Assembly: GCA_013140415.1 (NCBI GenBank)
Contig: JABFSW010000169.1
Span: 1 to 18,221, forward strand
Origin: Nitrosarchaeum sp.
GTDB lineage: Archaea > Thermoproteota > Nitrososphaeria > Nitrososphaerales > Nitrosopumilaceae
Length of the DNA: 18,221 nucleotides
Direction: 5' to 3'
Shown here: one piece after another, positions 6,095 through 13,015 of the stretch
Position numbering within the stretch: position 1 is the stretch's first letter
Layout: each line of letters opens with the position of its first letter
Notes under the pieces: model-generated
Databases searched by the model: none
Told to the model about the DNA's origin: nothing
What the model saw: the letters and a program-made list of their open reading frames with translations, nothing else
Position numbers and translations under genes: made by a program

Positions 6095-7025
6095 GAATAG
6101 ATTTTCCTTCAGATTCTAATTTTTTTAACCTCTTTGTTTCAATTAGAATTACAATTAGTAAAAAGATAAACAGCCACGGCAAGAACATGATCTCGCCTGC
6201 GACAGAATGAAATTCTTCCCATTGCTTTGCATCAGTAGTAACTTTGAGGGCATACCAAGACAAAGAAAATATTCTAATCATATTAACACCAATTGTTCCT
6301 GCAATTCCCAACCCAAAGTAAACAGCTTTTCTATTTCTAGGAATATTCATTTTTAATAGAAATGCACCCATAACCAAAGAATAGATGATTATACTGTGTA
6401 CACCCGCAGATGGCCAAAATACCTGAAGCACCATTGGTCCAAAATCACCTTTGAGGAACATTAGATTGTCACGTGCAGTAGCAGTTCCAAGATCAAGTGC
6501 ATTTACTAACCATACATTTGTTTGCACCAAATAAGGTACAACATATTGTAATGGACCAAGAGAATCATATGGGAAAAATGCATCCAATGAAAGAATAATT
6601 GCACTGCCACCAAGAAATATTGGTCCAGCAGGTGCAATTCTTATCCATCGTCTACCAAAAAAGATGCTAAGTACAACAATTACAAAAATATCCAGTACAA
6701 TAAAATCCCACATCCATGTCCAAGAATGGATTAGTTGTACGTTGAATTGTTCAGCAGATGATAAAATATAATCTCTTAAACCATATTCCAATCCAATAAT
6801 ATATGCAATCACCATAATAGCCAATGGAATTACAGCAATCAATCTTTTTTTAGAAATGATAATTTTGAGACCAATTAATTCAGCAACAACAAATACAAGT
6901 GCAAAGAGAAATCCTCCTCTTCCTTGATTCCAACTTAAACTAAAGCTATCAGGAAATGCAACTAGTGCAAAAATAATTGGACTGGCAATAATAGCAATTC
7001 CAATTATCAAGTTCTTGTTTTGCAT
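6081..7025 (-). CDS. Archaeosortase/exosortase-family membrane protein with Ser at the Cys position
   Basis: This 314-aa multi-pass membrane protein has about eight hydrophobic segments. Archaeosortases and exosortases cut and anchor surface proteins that carry a C-terminal sorting signal, using a Cys/Arg/His (or Arg) active site in the membrane. The family pattern is visible as WPSAGVHSIIIYSL (204-217), NMIRIFSLSWYAL (248-260) and EEFHSVAGEIMFLPW (270-284). The Arg (251) and His (273) are present, but the residue aligned with the nucleophilic Cys of the usual C-[SA]-G is Ser206. A TATA-like CTATTTATTG lies 23-32 bases before the ATG. It converges on and overlaps the polymerase gene. I recall a thaumarchaeal branch of this family; whether it always has Ser is not something I can verify here. 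Confidence 0.8.
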   Translation of the reverse strand: MQNKNLIIGIAIIASPIIFALVAFPDSFSLSWNQGRGGFLFALVFVVAELIGLKIIISKKRLIAVIPLAIMVIAYIIGLEYGLRDYILSSAEQFNVQLIHSWTWMWDFIVLDIFVIVVLSIFFGRRWIRIAPAGPIFLGGSAIILSLDAFFPYDSLGPLQYVVPYLVQTNVWLVNALDLGTATARDNLMFLKGDFGPMVLQVFWPSAGVHSIIIYSLVMGAFLLKMNIPRNRKAVYFGLGIAGTIGVNMIRIFSLSWYALKVTTDAKQWEEFHSVAGEIMFLPWLFIFLLIVILIETKRLKKLESEGKSIPKNS

Positions 7026-7069
7026 TATGTTTGAATTAAAAAGTGGTCAATAAATAGATCAAGATTACA

Positions 7070-7216
7070 TTAACAGATCACAGAAAATCGCTCAGGGCAA
7101 CAAAGATGTTCATAGTATGGATCAGATAGTTTGTCTTTGATCAAAAACACAACTATTGTGTAGTTACCAGTTTTTGGAATGAGTTTACTGCATTTTACAC
7201 ATCTGAGCGTATCCAT
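7070..7216 (-). CDS. 48-aa Cys-rich protein, possible zinc-binding
   Basis: This small protein has a CxxC pair (C6, C9) at the N-terminus, and His37, C39, C40 and C48 toward the C-terminus, enough ligands for one metal site. I do not recognise the family. The frame remains open further upstream, giving up to 102 aa, but that extension overlaps the end of the nre gene and is hydrophobic low-complexity sequence. The ATG at 7214-7216 has a TATA-like AGTATATT stretch about 20-28 bases before it. It follows nre on the same strand after about 100 bases. Confidence 0.6.
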   Translation of the reverse strand: MDTLRCVKCSKLIPKTGNYTIVVFLIKDKLSDPYYEHLCCPERFSVIC

Positions 7217-7314
7217 GAATAGTTGTAGTAACAAAATATACTTTAGAAACAGGATGTAATGATCAAAAATAACTATTTTACAATAAATGTAGTCACAAAT
7301 CAATTTTATACAAA

Positions 7315-8469
7315 TTAGAAAAAATCTGCAATGGTCTTCTGACGAATTAATTTCATAATATTTCCTTTTGAAAGCCATTCAGGTTTACTAATACTCATTT
7401 TCTTTGACGCTAATGTAAGAGCATCATCAAAAGTTTCACCAATTATCGGTGTTTGTCTCATTGCTGAACGAATACCCTCTCTTATCTGCCAAACACCCAC
7501 AGGAATGGCATATTCAGGTCTAATTTCCCGTAAGATTATCACGCCGGATTGAATTTTATTTTTCACTAGATATTCAGTTACGCCTAATTTAGCTGCAAAA
7601 TATGCACCAGCTATTGCGGGAGGATGATTAATTCCACGTGCATCCTCAAAATCAGAACCAAATCCTAAAACACCATTAGAATACCATGCTTCAATCATTT
7701 CATAAATCCATCTGTGTGGGAATAAAACTACTGAGAATAAATTTCCAAGATGCTCATATGTGAAAACTTTGTATGAATCAATCAGAGTATAATTCAAAAT
7801 TTCTTCAGTAAGAGATTTGGAGATAATATCATCGGTTGCAGTTATACTCCACTTTGTAGGAACAAGTTTTCTTTTTTGCCCAAGCATTCCTATGCTAAAA
7901 CATTTTTGAATTTTTGAGATATCTATGCCAGAATTATAGAGATGTAAAACAGCATCTTGTGCATTTAGATCTTTATCATAGAAAGTTTTTTCAATTGATT
8001 TTGTTGCAGATGTACCATAAAACTTTGCAGATTTGATTTCACCGATTGGCCCAAATGGAGCACTTTCCCCATCAAGTGAAATATTTGTAGAGGTAGTTTT
8101 AGTGAATTGCAAGTCAGAGTCAGTGGGTTTTGAGGACATTGTAATTTCTTGTAAATTTTCTATGTAACGTCCTTCTGTTTGATGTATGGAAACTTTTTGA
8201 ATGCCACGAATTAGATTCAATCTAAAATTAACAATTTCTTCAAGAGATTTACCTGCCCATCTTTCAGGATTGTCAAGTAAACTTGTATCACCGTGTATCG
8301 GAGGAACCATCGGTCCTACGAATACTTTGGGATAGTTGTATGACCCTACAAACACTGACGGGGGGCTAGAACCACTAATAGAATCAGATGAAAACAAATT
8401 TCCATATTTTGATAAATTCTCATGCCATTTTGCCAAGATTGCTCTTCGGATATTTTGTGAGTCAGACAA
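7315..8469 (-). CDS. nreA: DNA repair protein Nre (NreA-like) with PCNA-binding tail
   Basis: This 384-aa protein is of the archaeal Nre family, linked to DNA repair and to the sliding clamp PCNA. Recognisable segments are PPSVFVGSYNYPKVFVGPMVPP (36-57), the WxxKSLEEIVxxRxxLIRG region (71-90) and ATKSIEKTFYDKDLNAQDAVLHLYNSGI (about 155-182). A C-terminal domain follows, with GQKRKLVPTKWSITATDD, FEDARGINHPPAIAGAYFAAKLGV and EIRPEYAIPVGVWQIREG. The last eight residues, QKTIADFF (377-384), are a textbook PIP box. The start is TTG at 8467-8469; a CTTAATAGG box 23-31 bases upstream supports it. Some relatives have an N-terminal Cys cluster, which is absent here. The biochemical activity of the family was unclear to my knowledge. 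Confidence 0.9.
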   Translation of the reverse strand: MSDSQNIRRAILAKWHENLSKYGNLFSSDSISGSSPPSVFVGSYNYPKVFVGPMVPPIHGDTSLLDNPERWAGKSLEEIVNFRLNLIRGIQKVSIHQTEGRYIENLQEITMSSKPTDSDLQFTKTTSTNISLDGESAPFGPIGEIKSAKFYGTSATKSIEKTFYDKDLNAQDAVLHLYNSGIDISKIQKCFSIGMLGQKRKLVPTKWSITATDDIISKSLTEEILNYTLIDSYKVFTYEHLGNLFSVVLFPHRWIYEMIEAWYSNGVLGFGSDFEDARGINHPPAIAGAYFAAKLGVTEYLVKNKIQSGVIILREIRPEYAIPVGVWQIREGIRSAMRQTPIIGETFDDALTLASKKMSISKPEWLSKGNIMKLIRQKTIADFF

Positions 8470-8491
8470 TGAAATTTGTGCCTGAAATATG

Positions 8492-8500
8492 CCTATTAAG
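8492..8500 (-). promoter_or_regulatory. TATA-like box of nre
   Basis: On the minus strand it reads CTTAATAGG, 23-31 bases before the TTG start of nre. It is preceded by a purine-containing BRE-like stretch. The spacing predicts a leaderless mRNA and supports the TTG start. Confidence 0.45.
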
Positions 8501-8541
8501 TTGCCTAATCAGCAGAATTGACCATAACTTAACGTATGACG

Positions 8542-8547
8542 TTTAAA
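8542..8547 (+). promoter_or_regulatory. TATA-like box of the cobalamin-binding-type gene
   Basis: TTTAAA lies 22-27 bases before the ATG at 8569. It falls inside the extension that would be coded from an earlier ATG at 8536, so it favours the 8569 start. Confidence 0.5.
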
Positions 8548-8568
8548 GAACAAATCCAAGAATTAAAC

Positions 8569-9492
8569 ATGTCAGTAAAGAGAATAGTCTCTTTTTTGCC
8601 CAGTGCTACAGAATTGTTATATGAATTTGGAGCAGAAGACATGTTGTATGGAGTCACACATGAATGTAAATATCCTGAAAATGCAAAAACAAAACCACGT
8701 GTTATTAGTTCTGTAATTAATTCAGACGAATTATCCAGCAAAGAAATTGATGCAAAAACGTGTCAATTATTAAGTGAAGGAAAAGAGATTTTTACGTTAC
8801 ATGAAAAAAATATTTTAGAAGCAAATCCAGATCTCATAATATCTCAAGAAACATGTGAAGCATGTGCAGCACATACCAATCAAGTTAACAAGGCGATTCA
8901 AATTTTACAAAAAAAGCCAATAATTCATTCTATGGATCCACATAATTTACAAGAAATAGTAGAATCGGTAAACAAAATTGGAGAAATCATTGAGAAAGAA
9001 AATGAAGCAAAAAAGATCACAGAATCTCTGCAACAAAGAATAAAGTATGTAAAAAGATTTATGCCAAAGACAAAACTAAAAGTTCTTGCAATAGAATGGA
9101 TTGAGCCGTTTTTTACAGCAGGCCATTGGATACCAGAAATGATCAAAGACGCAGGAGGTGAAAATATGATCAGTGTAATTGGGGAACACTCTAGAAAACT
9201 AAGTATTGCAGAGATCATAGAATCAGAACCAGATATCATCATTATGATGCCATGTGGCTTTGACACATTTCGTACAATATCAGAATACAATAAAACATTG
9301 AAAGACAACAAATCATGGAACATGTTGAAAGCTGTCAAGAACGAAAAGATTTTTGCAGTAGACGCAAATTCTTATTTTAGCAAACCAAGTATTAGAACAA
9401 TCACAGGATTGGAGATACTTGCAAAAATTATTCAGCCAGAGAATTTTTTGAATCTAAACGTTCCAGAAAACTCATTTTTACAGATAAAATAA
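8569..9492 (+). CDS. Cobalamin-binding (BtuF-like) periplasmic-binding-fold protein without signal peptide
   Basis: This 307-aa protein has the helical-backbone metal-receptor fold used by BtuF and iron-siderophore binding proteins. It opens with RIVSFLPSATELLYEFGAEDMLYGVTHECKYP, a hallmark of the BtuF-like group. Residues ISQETCEACA (91-100) carry a conserved Cys pair (C96, C99), and TAGHWIPEMIKDAGG starts the second lobe. There is no signal peptide or lipobox, and no permease or ATPase gene is adjacent. A cytosolic role, such as holding a corrinoid or another cofactor, is therefore as likely as transport. An ATG 11 codons upstream (8536) is possible, but the TATA position favours 8569. The fold is secure; the ligand is inferred from family resemblance. 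Confidence 0.82.
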   Translation: MSVKRIVSFLPSATELLYEFGAEDMLYGVTHECKYPENAKTKPRVISSVINSDELSSKEIDAKTCQLLSEGKEIFTLHEKNILEANPDLIISQETCEACAAHTNQVNKAIQILQKKPIIHSMDPHNLQEIVESVNKIGEIIEKENEAKKITESLQQRIKYVKRFMPKTKLKVLAIEWIEPFFTAGHWIPEMIKDAGGENMISVIGEHSRKLSIAEIIESEPDIIIMMPCGFDTFRTISEYNKTLKDNKSWNMLKAVKNEKIFAVDANSYFSKPSIRTITGLEILAKIIQPENFLNLNVPENSFLQIK

Positions 9493-9495
9493 GGG

Positions 9496-9591
9496 TTATT
9501 CTTTGGTATCGTCTAATTCATCATATTCGGCAGTTCTTCTACCAGGTCTAATTGGGATGTAAATGATTGTCATGAATTTTATTGATTTCAC
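9496..9591 (-). CDS. Predicted 31-aa micro-ORF, function unknown
   Basis: This is a short reading frame with GTG (9589-9591) as the likely start and TAA at 9496-9498. It encodes a basic-hydrophobic first half (IYIPIRPGRR) and an acidic end (YDELDDTKE). A clear TTTTAAAA box lies 20-27 bases before the GTG, at the spacing for a leaderless transcript. An internal ATG at 9571-9573 would give 25 aa. It converges on the BtuF-like gene four bases from its stop. I recognise no family. Support is the promoter plus an ordered composition, not homology. Confidence 0.45.
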   Translation of the reverse strand: MKSIKFMTIIYIPIRPGRRTAEYDELDDTKE

Positions 9592-9718
9592 TACAAGATA
9601 GATTCCAAGGTTTTAAAAATTTGCCCTTTTAGTGTATGTTTGACACAATTTATTATTTTTTAGACTAGTCCTTATTTATTTTCCCTAATCGTTATTCCAA
9701 CCAATAATATTTGTTCTA
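9592..9718. other. Intergenic region upstream of the micro-ORF
   Basis: It holds the TTTTAAAA promoter element at 9611-9618 for the micro-ORF and an 8-bp palindrome GACTAGTC (9663-9670). AT-rich sequence here also follows the stop of the CSC membrane-protein gene on the minus strand and probably terminates that operon. I see no RNA gene in it. Confidence 0.4.
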
Positions 9719-10195
9719 TTATCTAACCTTACATTCGATTTTAAGTGATTTTACGGTAGCATAGTATGTAAAAGCCAATAATGTAATTGCCCCAATCCTT
9801 ATTGGAAGTTCAAAACTTGTCAAAAATGCAAGAGTGGTAGCACCTACAGAACCAAATGTAGAAACCACAGCAAAACCGATAGGACCGCAACTACAAGCAC
9901 CAGCAATAGATCCAATAAATGAACTAAAAACACTGCCACCCATCTTTCCTTTTGATTTTTTCAAGATATTGATTCGATAAACATTCATAGGAATTACCAA
10001 AGCAGACAATATAGAGAGAATTACAATTAACACAAATCCAAATTCTGTCCCTTGTGAGATATGGCCAACGATGTAAGGGTCCAAGAAAATATACTCTGAC
10101 AGAATTAACAACCCAATTAACATGAATGTGAAAATAACAACTGACAAGACAATGTAGTAGTGATTTGAAAATACAAGTTTCAGAGTTTGTACCAT
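9719..10195 (-). CDS. Multi-pass membrane protein with CSC motif, partner of the DsbA-like gene
   Basis: This 158-aa protein has about four hydrophobic segments (roughly 14-34, 52-70, 88-117 and 121-147). A notable stretch, GSIAGACSCGPIGFAVVSTFG (95-115), places Cys101 and Cys103 in or next to a Gly-rich membrane segment; a third Cys is at 155. I do not recognise a named family. Its ATG follows the stop of the DsbA-like gene with a one-base gap, so the two are surely co-transcribed and probably translationally coupled. The paired cysteines and the neighbour suggest a membrane electron carrier that re-oxidises or reduces the DsbA-like protein, in the manner of DsbB, VKOR or CcdA. That is inference; motif spacing (CxC) differs from those families. 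Confidence 0.7.
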   Translation of the reverse strand: MVQTLKLVFSNHYYIVLSVVIFTFMLIGLLILSEYIFLDPYIVGHISQGTEFGFVLIVILSILSALVIPMNVYRINILKKSKGKMGGSVFSSFIGSIAGACSCGPIGFAVVSTFGSVGATTLAFLTSFELPIRIGAITLLAFTYYATVKSLKIECKVR

Positions 10196-10196
10196 A

Positions 10197-10859
10197 CTAA
10201 ATCATTGAATCCAATACTTGTTTAAAAACAGAGTATGGTTGTGCACCAACAAGTTTTTGCTGTTGTCCGTCAGGACCTATAATAAAAAATGTAGGAGTGC
10301 CATTTGCACCTAATTTTTTTGCTTCTGTAATATTATACTGAACTCTTTTTTCATATTTTCCTGAATCAAGACAACTATCAAATAATTCCACATCAAGGCC
10401 CAAACTAAATGCAAATGCTTTTAGTCGTTCAGAATTTGCCCAACCATTATCTATTTGAGATTCTTGAGCAGTATACAGTTGATTATGATATTCCCAATAT
10501 TTTCCTTGATCTTCAGCACAGTAAGATGCCTGAGCTGCTTTTGGCGAATCTATTCCCAAAAAAGCAAGATCCATAAAGACAAAGTTAACTTTTCCAGTAT
10601 CAACATAATTTTGAAACACAGTGGATTTTGTATTATGAAACCAATTATAGCACTGATGACATTGATAATCACCAAACTCCACTATTGTGATTTGGGCAGA
10701 TGTGTTTCCCAATATTGACGAGCCCATTGCAGTAGAAATAATCCCATGAGTTCTTGTATCAAGATTCTCAGTTTCAACAGAAGATGAAGAATAGACCACA
10801 ATTACGCTTATGATAACTATAGAGATGACAATACCAACTAAAATTCCTTTTTTATTCAT
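10197..10859 (-). CDS. Membrane-anchored DsbA-family thiol-disulfide oxidoreductase
   Basis: This 220-aa protein has an uncleaved-looking N-terminal signal anchor (about 5-23), so the catalytic domain faces outward. The thioredoxin-fold domain begins at ITIVEFGDYQCHQCYNWF, with the active site CHQC at 67-70. The DsbA helical insertion follows (YCAEDQGKYWEYHNQLY, 113-129), then the cis-Pro loop GTPTFFI (Pro189). Two further cysteines (114, 163) are spaced as in BdbD-like relatives and could form a structural disulfide. It probably forms or repairs disulfides in exported proteins. A TTTAAACA-like box lies about 21-27 bases before the ATG. It is the first gene of a two-gene operon with the CSC membrane protein. 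Confidence 0.9.
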   Translation of the reverse strand: MNKKGILVGIVISIVIISVIVVYSSSSVETENLDTRTHGIISTAMGSSILGNTSAQITIVEFGDYQCHQCYNWFHNTKSTVFQNYVDTGKVNFVFMDLAFLGIDSPKAAQASYCAEDQGKYWEYHNQLYTAQESQIDNGWANSERLKAFAFSLGLDVELFDSCLDSGKYEKRVQYNITEAKKLGANGTPTFFIIGPDGQQQKLVGAQPYSVFKQVLDSMI

Positions 10860-10890
10860 AAATCAAGTCTTGAAAAATTGTTTAAAAAAC

Positions 10891-11088
10891 TTATTCCAAA
10901 TTATGAGAGGATTTTCTCTTAAAAAGATTTACAAATTTGGAAATAGCAGTATCAATTGGACATGTCTCACATAATATATTGGAGGAATGTTTGATTAGGT
11001 GCTTCTCAAATGTTTTTCTAGAATCAAATATTAGATCACATCTTGTGCAGTAAACCTTTGAAATATTGTTTTTAGGTAATTTTACCAC
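10891..11088 (-). CDS. 65-aa C2H2 zinc-finger protein
   Basis: The protein contains a classical finger, C14-x2-C17-x12-H30-x3-H34, within VYCTRCDLIFDSRKTFEKHLIKH, followed by a second CxxC pair (C40, C43) and a basic tail (KFVNLFKRKSSH). The finger plus basic tail suggests nucleic-acid binding; no second His pair completes another finger. The start is GTG at 11086-11088, supported by a TATA box 23-30 bases upstream. The next zinc-finger gene upstream on the same strand is 152 bases away with its own promoter. The motif is certain; the role is unknown. Confidence 0.8.
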   Translation of the reverse strand: MVKLPKNNISKVYCTRCDLIFDSRKTFEKHLIKHSSNILCETCPIDTAISKFVNLFKRKSSHNLE

Positions 11089-11110
11089 TAGTGTTTTTTA
11101 TAGTTAGAAC

Positions 11111-11118
11111 TTATAAAG
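11111..11118 (-). promoter_or_regulatory. TATA box of the 65-aa zinc-finger gene
   Basis: On the minus strand it reads CTTTATAA, close to the archaeal consensus. It lies 23-30 bases before the GTG start, so a leaderless mRNA is predicted. Confidence 0.6.
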
Positions 11119-11240
11119 ATCTTGTTGAAAATCATATCTAAAAAAAGTTCATACATGATTCTAAATTATTAGTTTTTACTAGATGCACAACATTTTAGAA
11201 ATTAAAACAGACACATGTTATAGATGATAGACAAAAAAAA

Positions 11241-11606
11241 TCACAGATAGTGTATCTTCATGTGGTTTTGAAGTTCTATTTCATAGCTAGTGACAAATCC
11301 GCAATGAGTACATGAAAACAACTCAGATGGTGGGGAAGGATTTCGTTCGATGGTTTTTCCTGAAATAGATTTAATCGATATGATATCATTACTAGAAATC
11401 ACAGCAAAATTTCGTCCCTCACCAATTGACTCTAGGAATTCTTTGATTGCAGTTATCACCACGTTTTTGTCAATTTTTTCATCATTTAATGAAGACAACA
11501 TAAACTCATGAATCTTCAAAGTAGGTATTGCGGCAACTTGATCTGATACATAAACGACTAATTCACTCTTTATAGATGCCACATCTCTACAATCAATTGT
11601 AAGCAT
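11241..11606 (-). CDS. 121-aa protein with C-terminal C2H2 zinc finger
   Basis: Residues 1-85 form an unrecognised alpha/beta-like domain (LTIDCRDVASIKSELVVYVSD near the start, ITAIKEFLESIGEGRNFAVISSND in the middle). A Pro/Ser linker (NPSPPSE) then leads to a finger C99-x2-C102-x12-H115-x3-H119 ending two residues before the C-terminus. The finger spacing is identical to that of the downstream 65-aa protein. The ATG at 11604-11606 is preferred over a TTG seven codons upstream, because CTAAAATATT lies about 21-30 bases before the ATG. It may be a transcription factor or RNA-binding adaptor; the target is unknown. The promoter region is shared with the divergent 128-aa gene. Confidence 0.75.
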   Translation of the reverse strand: MLTIDCRDVASIKSELVVYVSDQVAAIPTLKIHEFMLSSLNDEKIDKNVVITAIKEFLESIGEGRNFAVISSNDIISIKSISGKTIERNPSPPSELFSCTHCGFVTSYEIELQNHMKIHYL

Positions 11607-11650
11607 AAAGTGTGGTGAAAGAATCAATATTTTAGTTTAACAAATATTTG

Positions 11651-11683
11651 AAAATGATTATTATGGTTTGAAATAATCATTTT
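11651..11683. promoter_or_regulatory. Perfect 12-bp inverted repeat in a divergent promoter (candidate operator)
   Basis: AAAATGATTATT (11651-11662) and AATAATCATTTT (11672-11683) are exact reverse complements separated by nine bases. The right arm ends six bases before the ATG at 11690, so the element covers the positions where the TATA box and transcription start of that gene should be. A separate 10-bp palindrome CAAATATTTG abuts it at 11641-11650. The arrangement suits a dimeric repressor or activator; a hairpin is the alternative. Confidence 0.55.
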
Positions 11684-11689
11684 TCATAG

Positions 11690-12076
11690 ATGAGAGATTC
11701 AGAGACATTCGGTGTGGAAAAAGGATACGGTGAAGAAGTAGTTACATGGCTAAATCAACAATCCAAAGATCAAGGATCTAAATTTGAGGCAAGATTGTAT
11801 GGATATACAGTAACTACAAAAAATTTTGGAGACTTTGAAATGTTTTCATGGATTGGAGATGTACAGATTGCAAGAAAAATGATCAACAAAGCAAGTAAAA
11901 GATTCAAGATCAAAGTAATAGAAGGAGGATACAAACCAAAAGAAAAGTTATTCCGAATGAAAAAATTTGATTACGCAAAGGTTAGAAAAGATGAAAAGAC
12001 AGTAGGGCAGTTAGAATTTGAAGCATCAAGATTTGGCAATGGACAATGGGAGATAAAAAATGAAGAGCGACATTAA
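11690..12076 (+). CDS. Conserved-looking 128-aa protein, function unknown
   Basis: I do not recognise this soluble, Lys-rich protein. It is rich in aromatic and basic residues, for example ARLYGYTVTTKNFGDFEMFSWIGDVQIARKMI (34-65) and a strongly basic central helix (KASKRFKIKV). It has no Cys, signal peptide or membrane segment. The ATG follows a perfect inverted repeat that probably controls transcription. It lies 27 bases before the beta-hydroxyacid dehydrogenase gene on the same strand, so the two may form an operon. Confidence 0.7.
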   Translation: MRDSETFGVEKGYGEEVVTWLNQQSKDQGSKFEARLYGYTVTTKNFGDFEMFSWIGDVQIARKMINKASKRFKIKVIEGGYKPKEKLFRMKKFDYAKVRKDEKTVGQLEFEASRFGNGQWEIKNEERH

Positions 12077-12103
12077 AAAATACAGAAACAGGAGAAAAGA
12101 AAG

Positions 12104-12988
12104 ATGACAAAAATTGGAATTATCGGAACAGGAATGCTTGGAAATGCAGTTGGATTACATTTATTGAAATCAGGTTTTGATTTAACAGTATACAACAGAA
12201 CAAAAGAAAAAACAAATGAATTAAAAAATAACGGTGCAAAAGTTGTAGATTCTCCAAAAGGTGTAGCTGAAAATTCAGAATTAATAATCATAGTTGTAAA
12301 AGATGCAGATGTCGTAAAAGAAGTATCATTTGGAAAAAATGGAATCATTGAAGGAAAGCACGAAGGGCTGACAGTTGCAGATATGAGTACCATAAATCCA
12401 GTAGAGTCAAAAAAGATTTCAAAAAAATTTCTAGATCATAAAATAATTAAATTAGACACACCAGTTATGGGAGGACCAAATGTGGCAATTACTGGAGAAT
12501 TAGTATTGATGGCATCTGGAGATAAAATGACATTTGATAGATTTAGAAATGTTTTTGAAAAAATAGCAAACAAAATATTTTTTTTGGGAGGAGATGGAAC
12601 AGCTCATCTAGTCAAACTTGCAATGAATCTTCAAATAACAATGCTTGCACTTGCTCTTTCTGAGGGAATCACATTGGTAAAAAGTGCAAACGTAGATCCA
12701 AAGATATTTCTAGATATTTTGAATTCAACTTATTTTAAAACTGGAATGAGTGAAAATAAAGCATACAAGATGATACAAGATGAATTTGATGCAACATTTA
12801 CCCTTGTAAATTTGAAAAAAGATATCAGTACCATTACTGACACTGCAAAATCATTTGGGATCAAATTACCAATGATCAAAAAAGCTGAAGAAATATACAA
12901 AGAGGCAGTCAAAAAAGGATTTGGAGATATAGATTATACAGGGATTTTAGCATATATCAAAAAAAACAATTCTCAGCATAACAAATAA
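12104..12988 (+). CDS. NAD(P)-dependent beta-hydroxyacid dehydrogenase (HIBADH family)
   Basis: This 294-aa protein belongs to the 3-hydroxyisobutyrate / tartronate-semialdehyde / glyoxylate-succinic semialdehyde reductase family. The Rossmann motif GIIGTGMLG (5-13) is followed by an NRTKEK sequence (31-36), often seen in NADP-preferring members. DTPVMGGPNVAITGELVLMASGD (118-140) is the substrate-site signature. The catalytic Lys171 with Asn175 lies in HLVKLAMN. The C-terminal all-alpha domain includes FTLVNLKKDIST, the conserved helix after the catalytic one. It may reduce reactive small aldehydes or act on 3-hydroxy acids; the substrate is not determined. It sits downstream of the 128-aa gene, with a weak GGAG element 12 bases upstream of the ATG. 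Confidence 0.87.
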   Translation: MTKIGIIGTGMLGNAVGLHLLKSGFDLTVYNRTKEKTNELKNNGAKVVDSPKGVAENSELIIIVVKDADVVKEVSFGKNGIIEGKHEGLTVADMSTINPVESKKISKKFLDHKIIKLDTPVMGGPNVAITGELVLMASGDKMTFDRFRNVFEKIANKIFFLGGDGTAHLVKLAMNLQITMLALALSEGITLVKSANVDPKIFLDILNSTYFKTGMSENKAYKMIQDEFDATFTLVNLKKDISTITDTAKSFGIKLPMIKKAEEIYKEAVKKGFGDIDYTGILAYIKKNNSQHNK

Positions 12989-13015
12989 AAAATATGACTG
13001 CATTTTACCAAAAAT

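Noticed and set aside
7070..7378. 102-codon version of the 48-aa Cys protein
   Set aside because: The extension overlaps the nre coding end and is low-complexity; the shorter ATG start has a promoter at suitable spacing.
8925..9338. Minus-strand 137-codon frame
   Set aside because: It lies wholly inside the BtuF-like gene in antisense and shows no domain.
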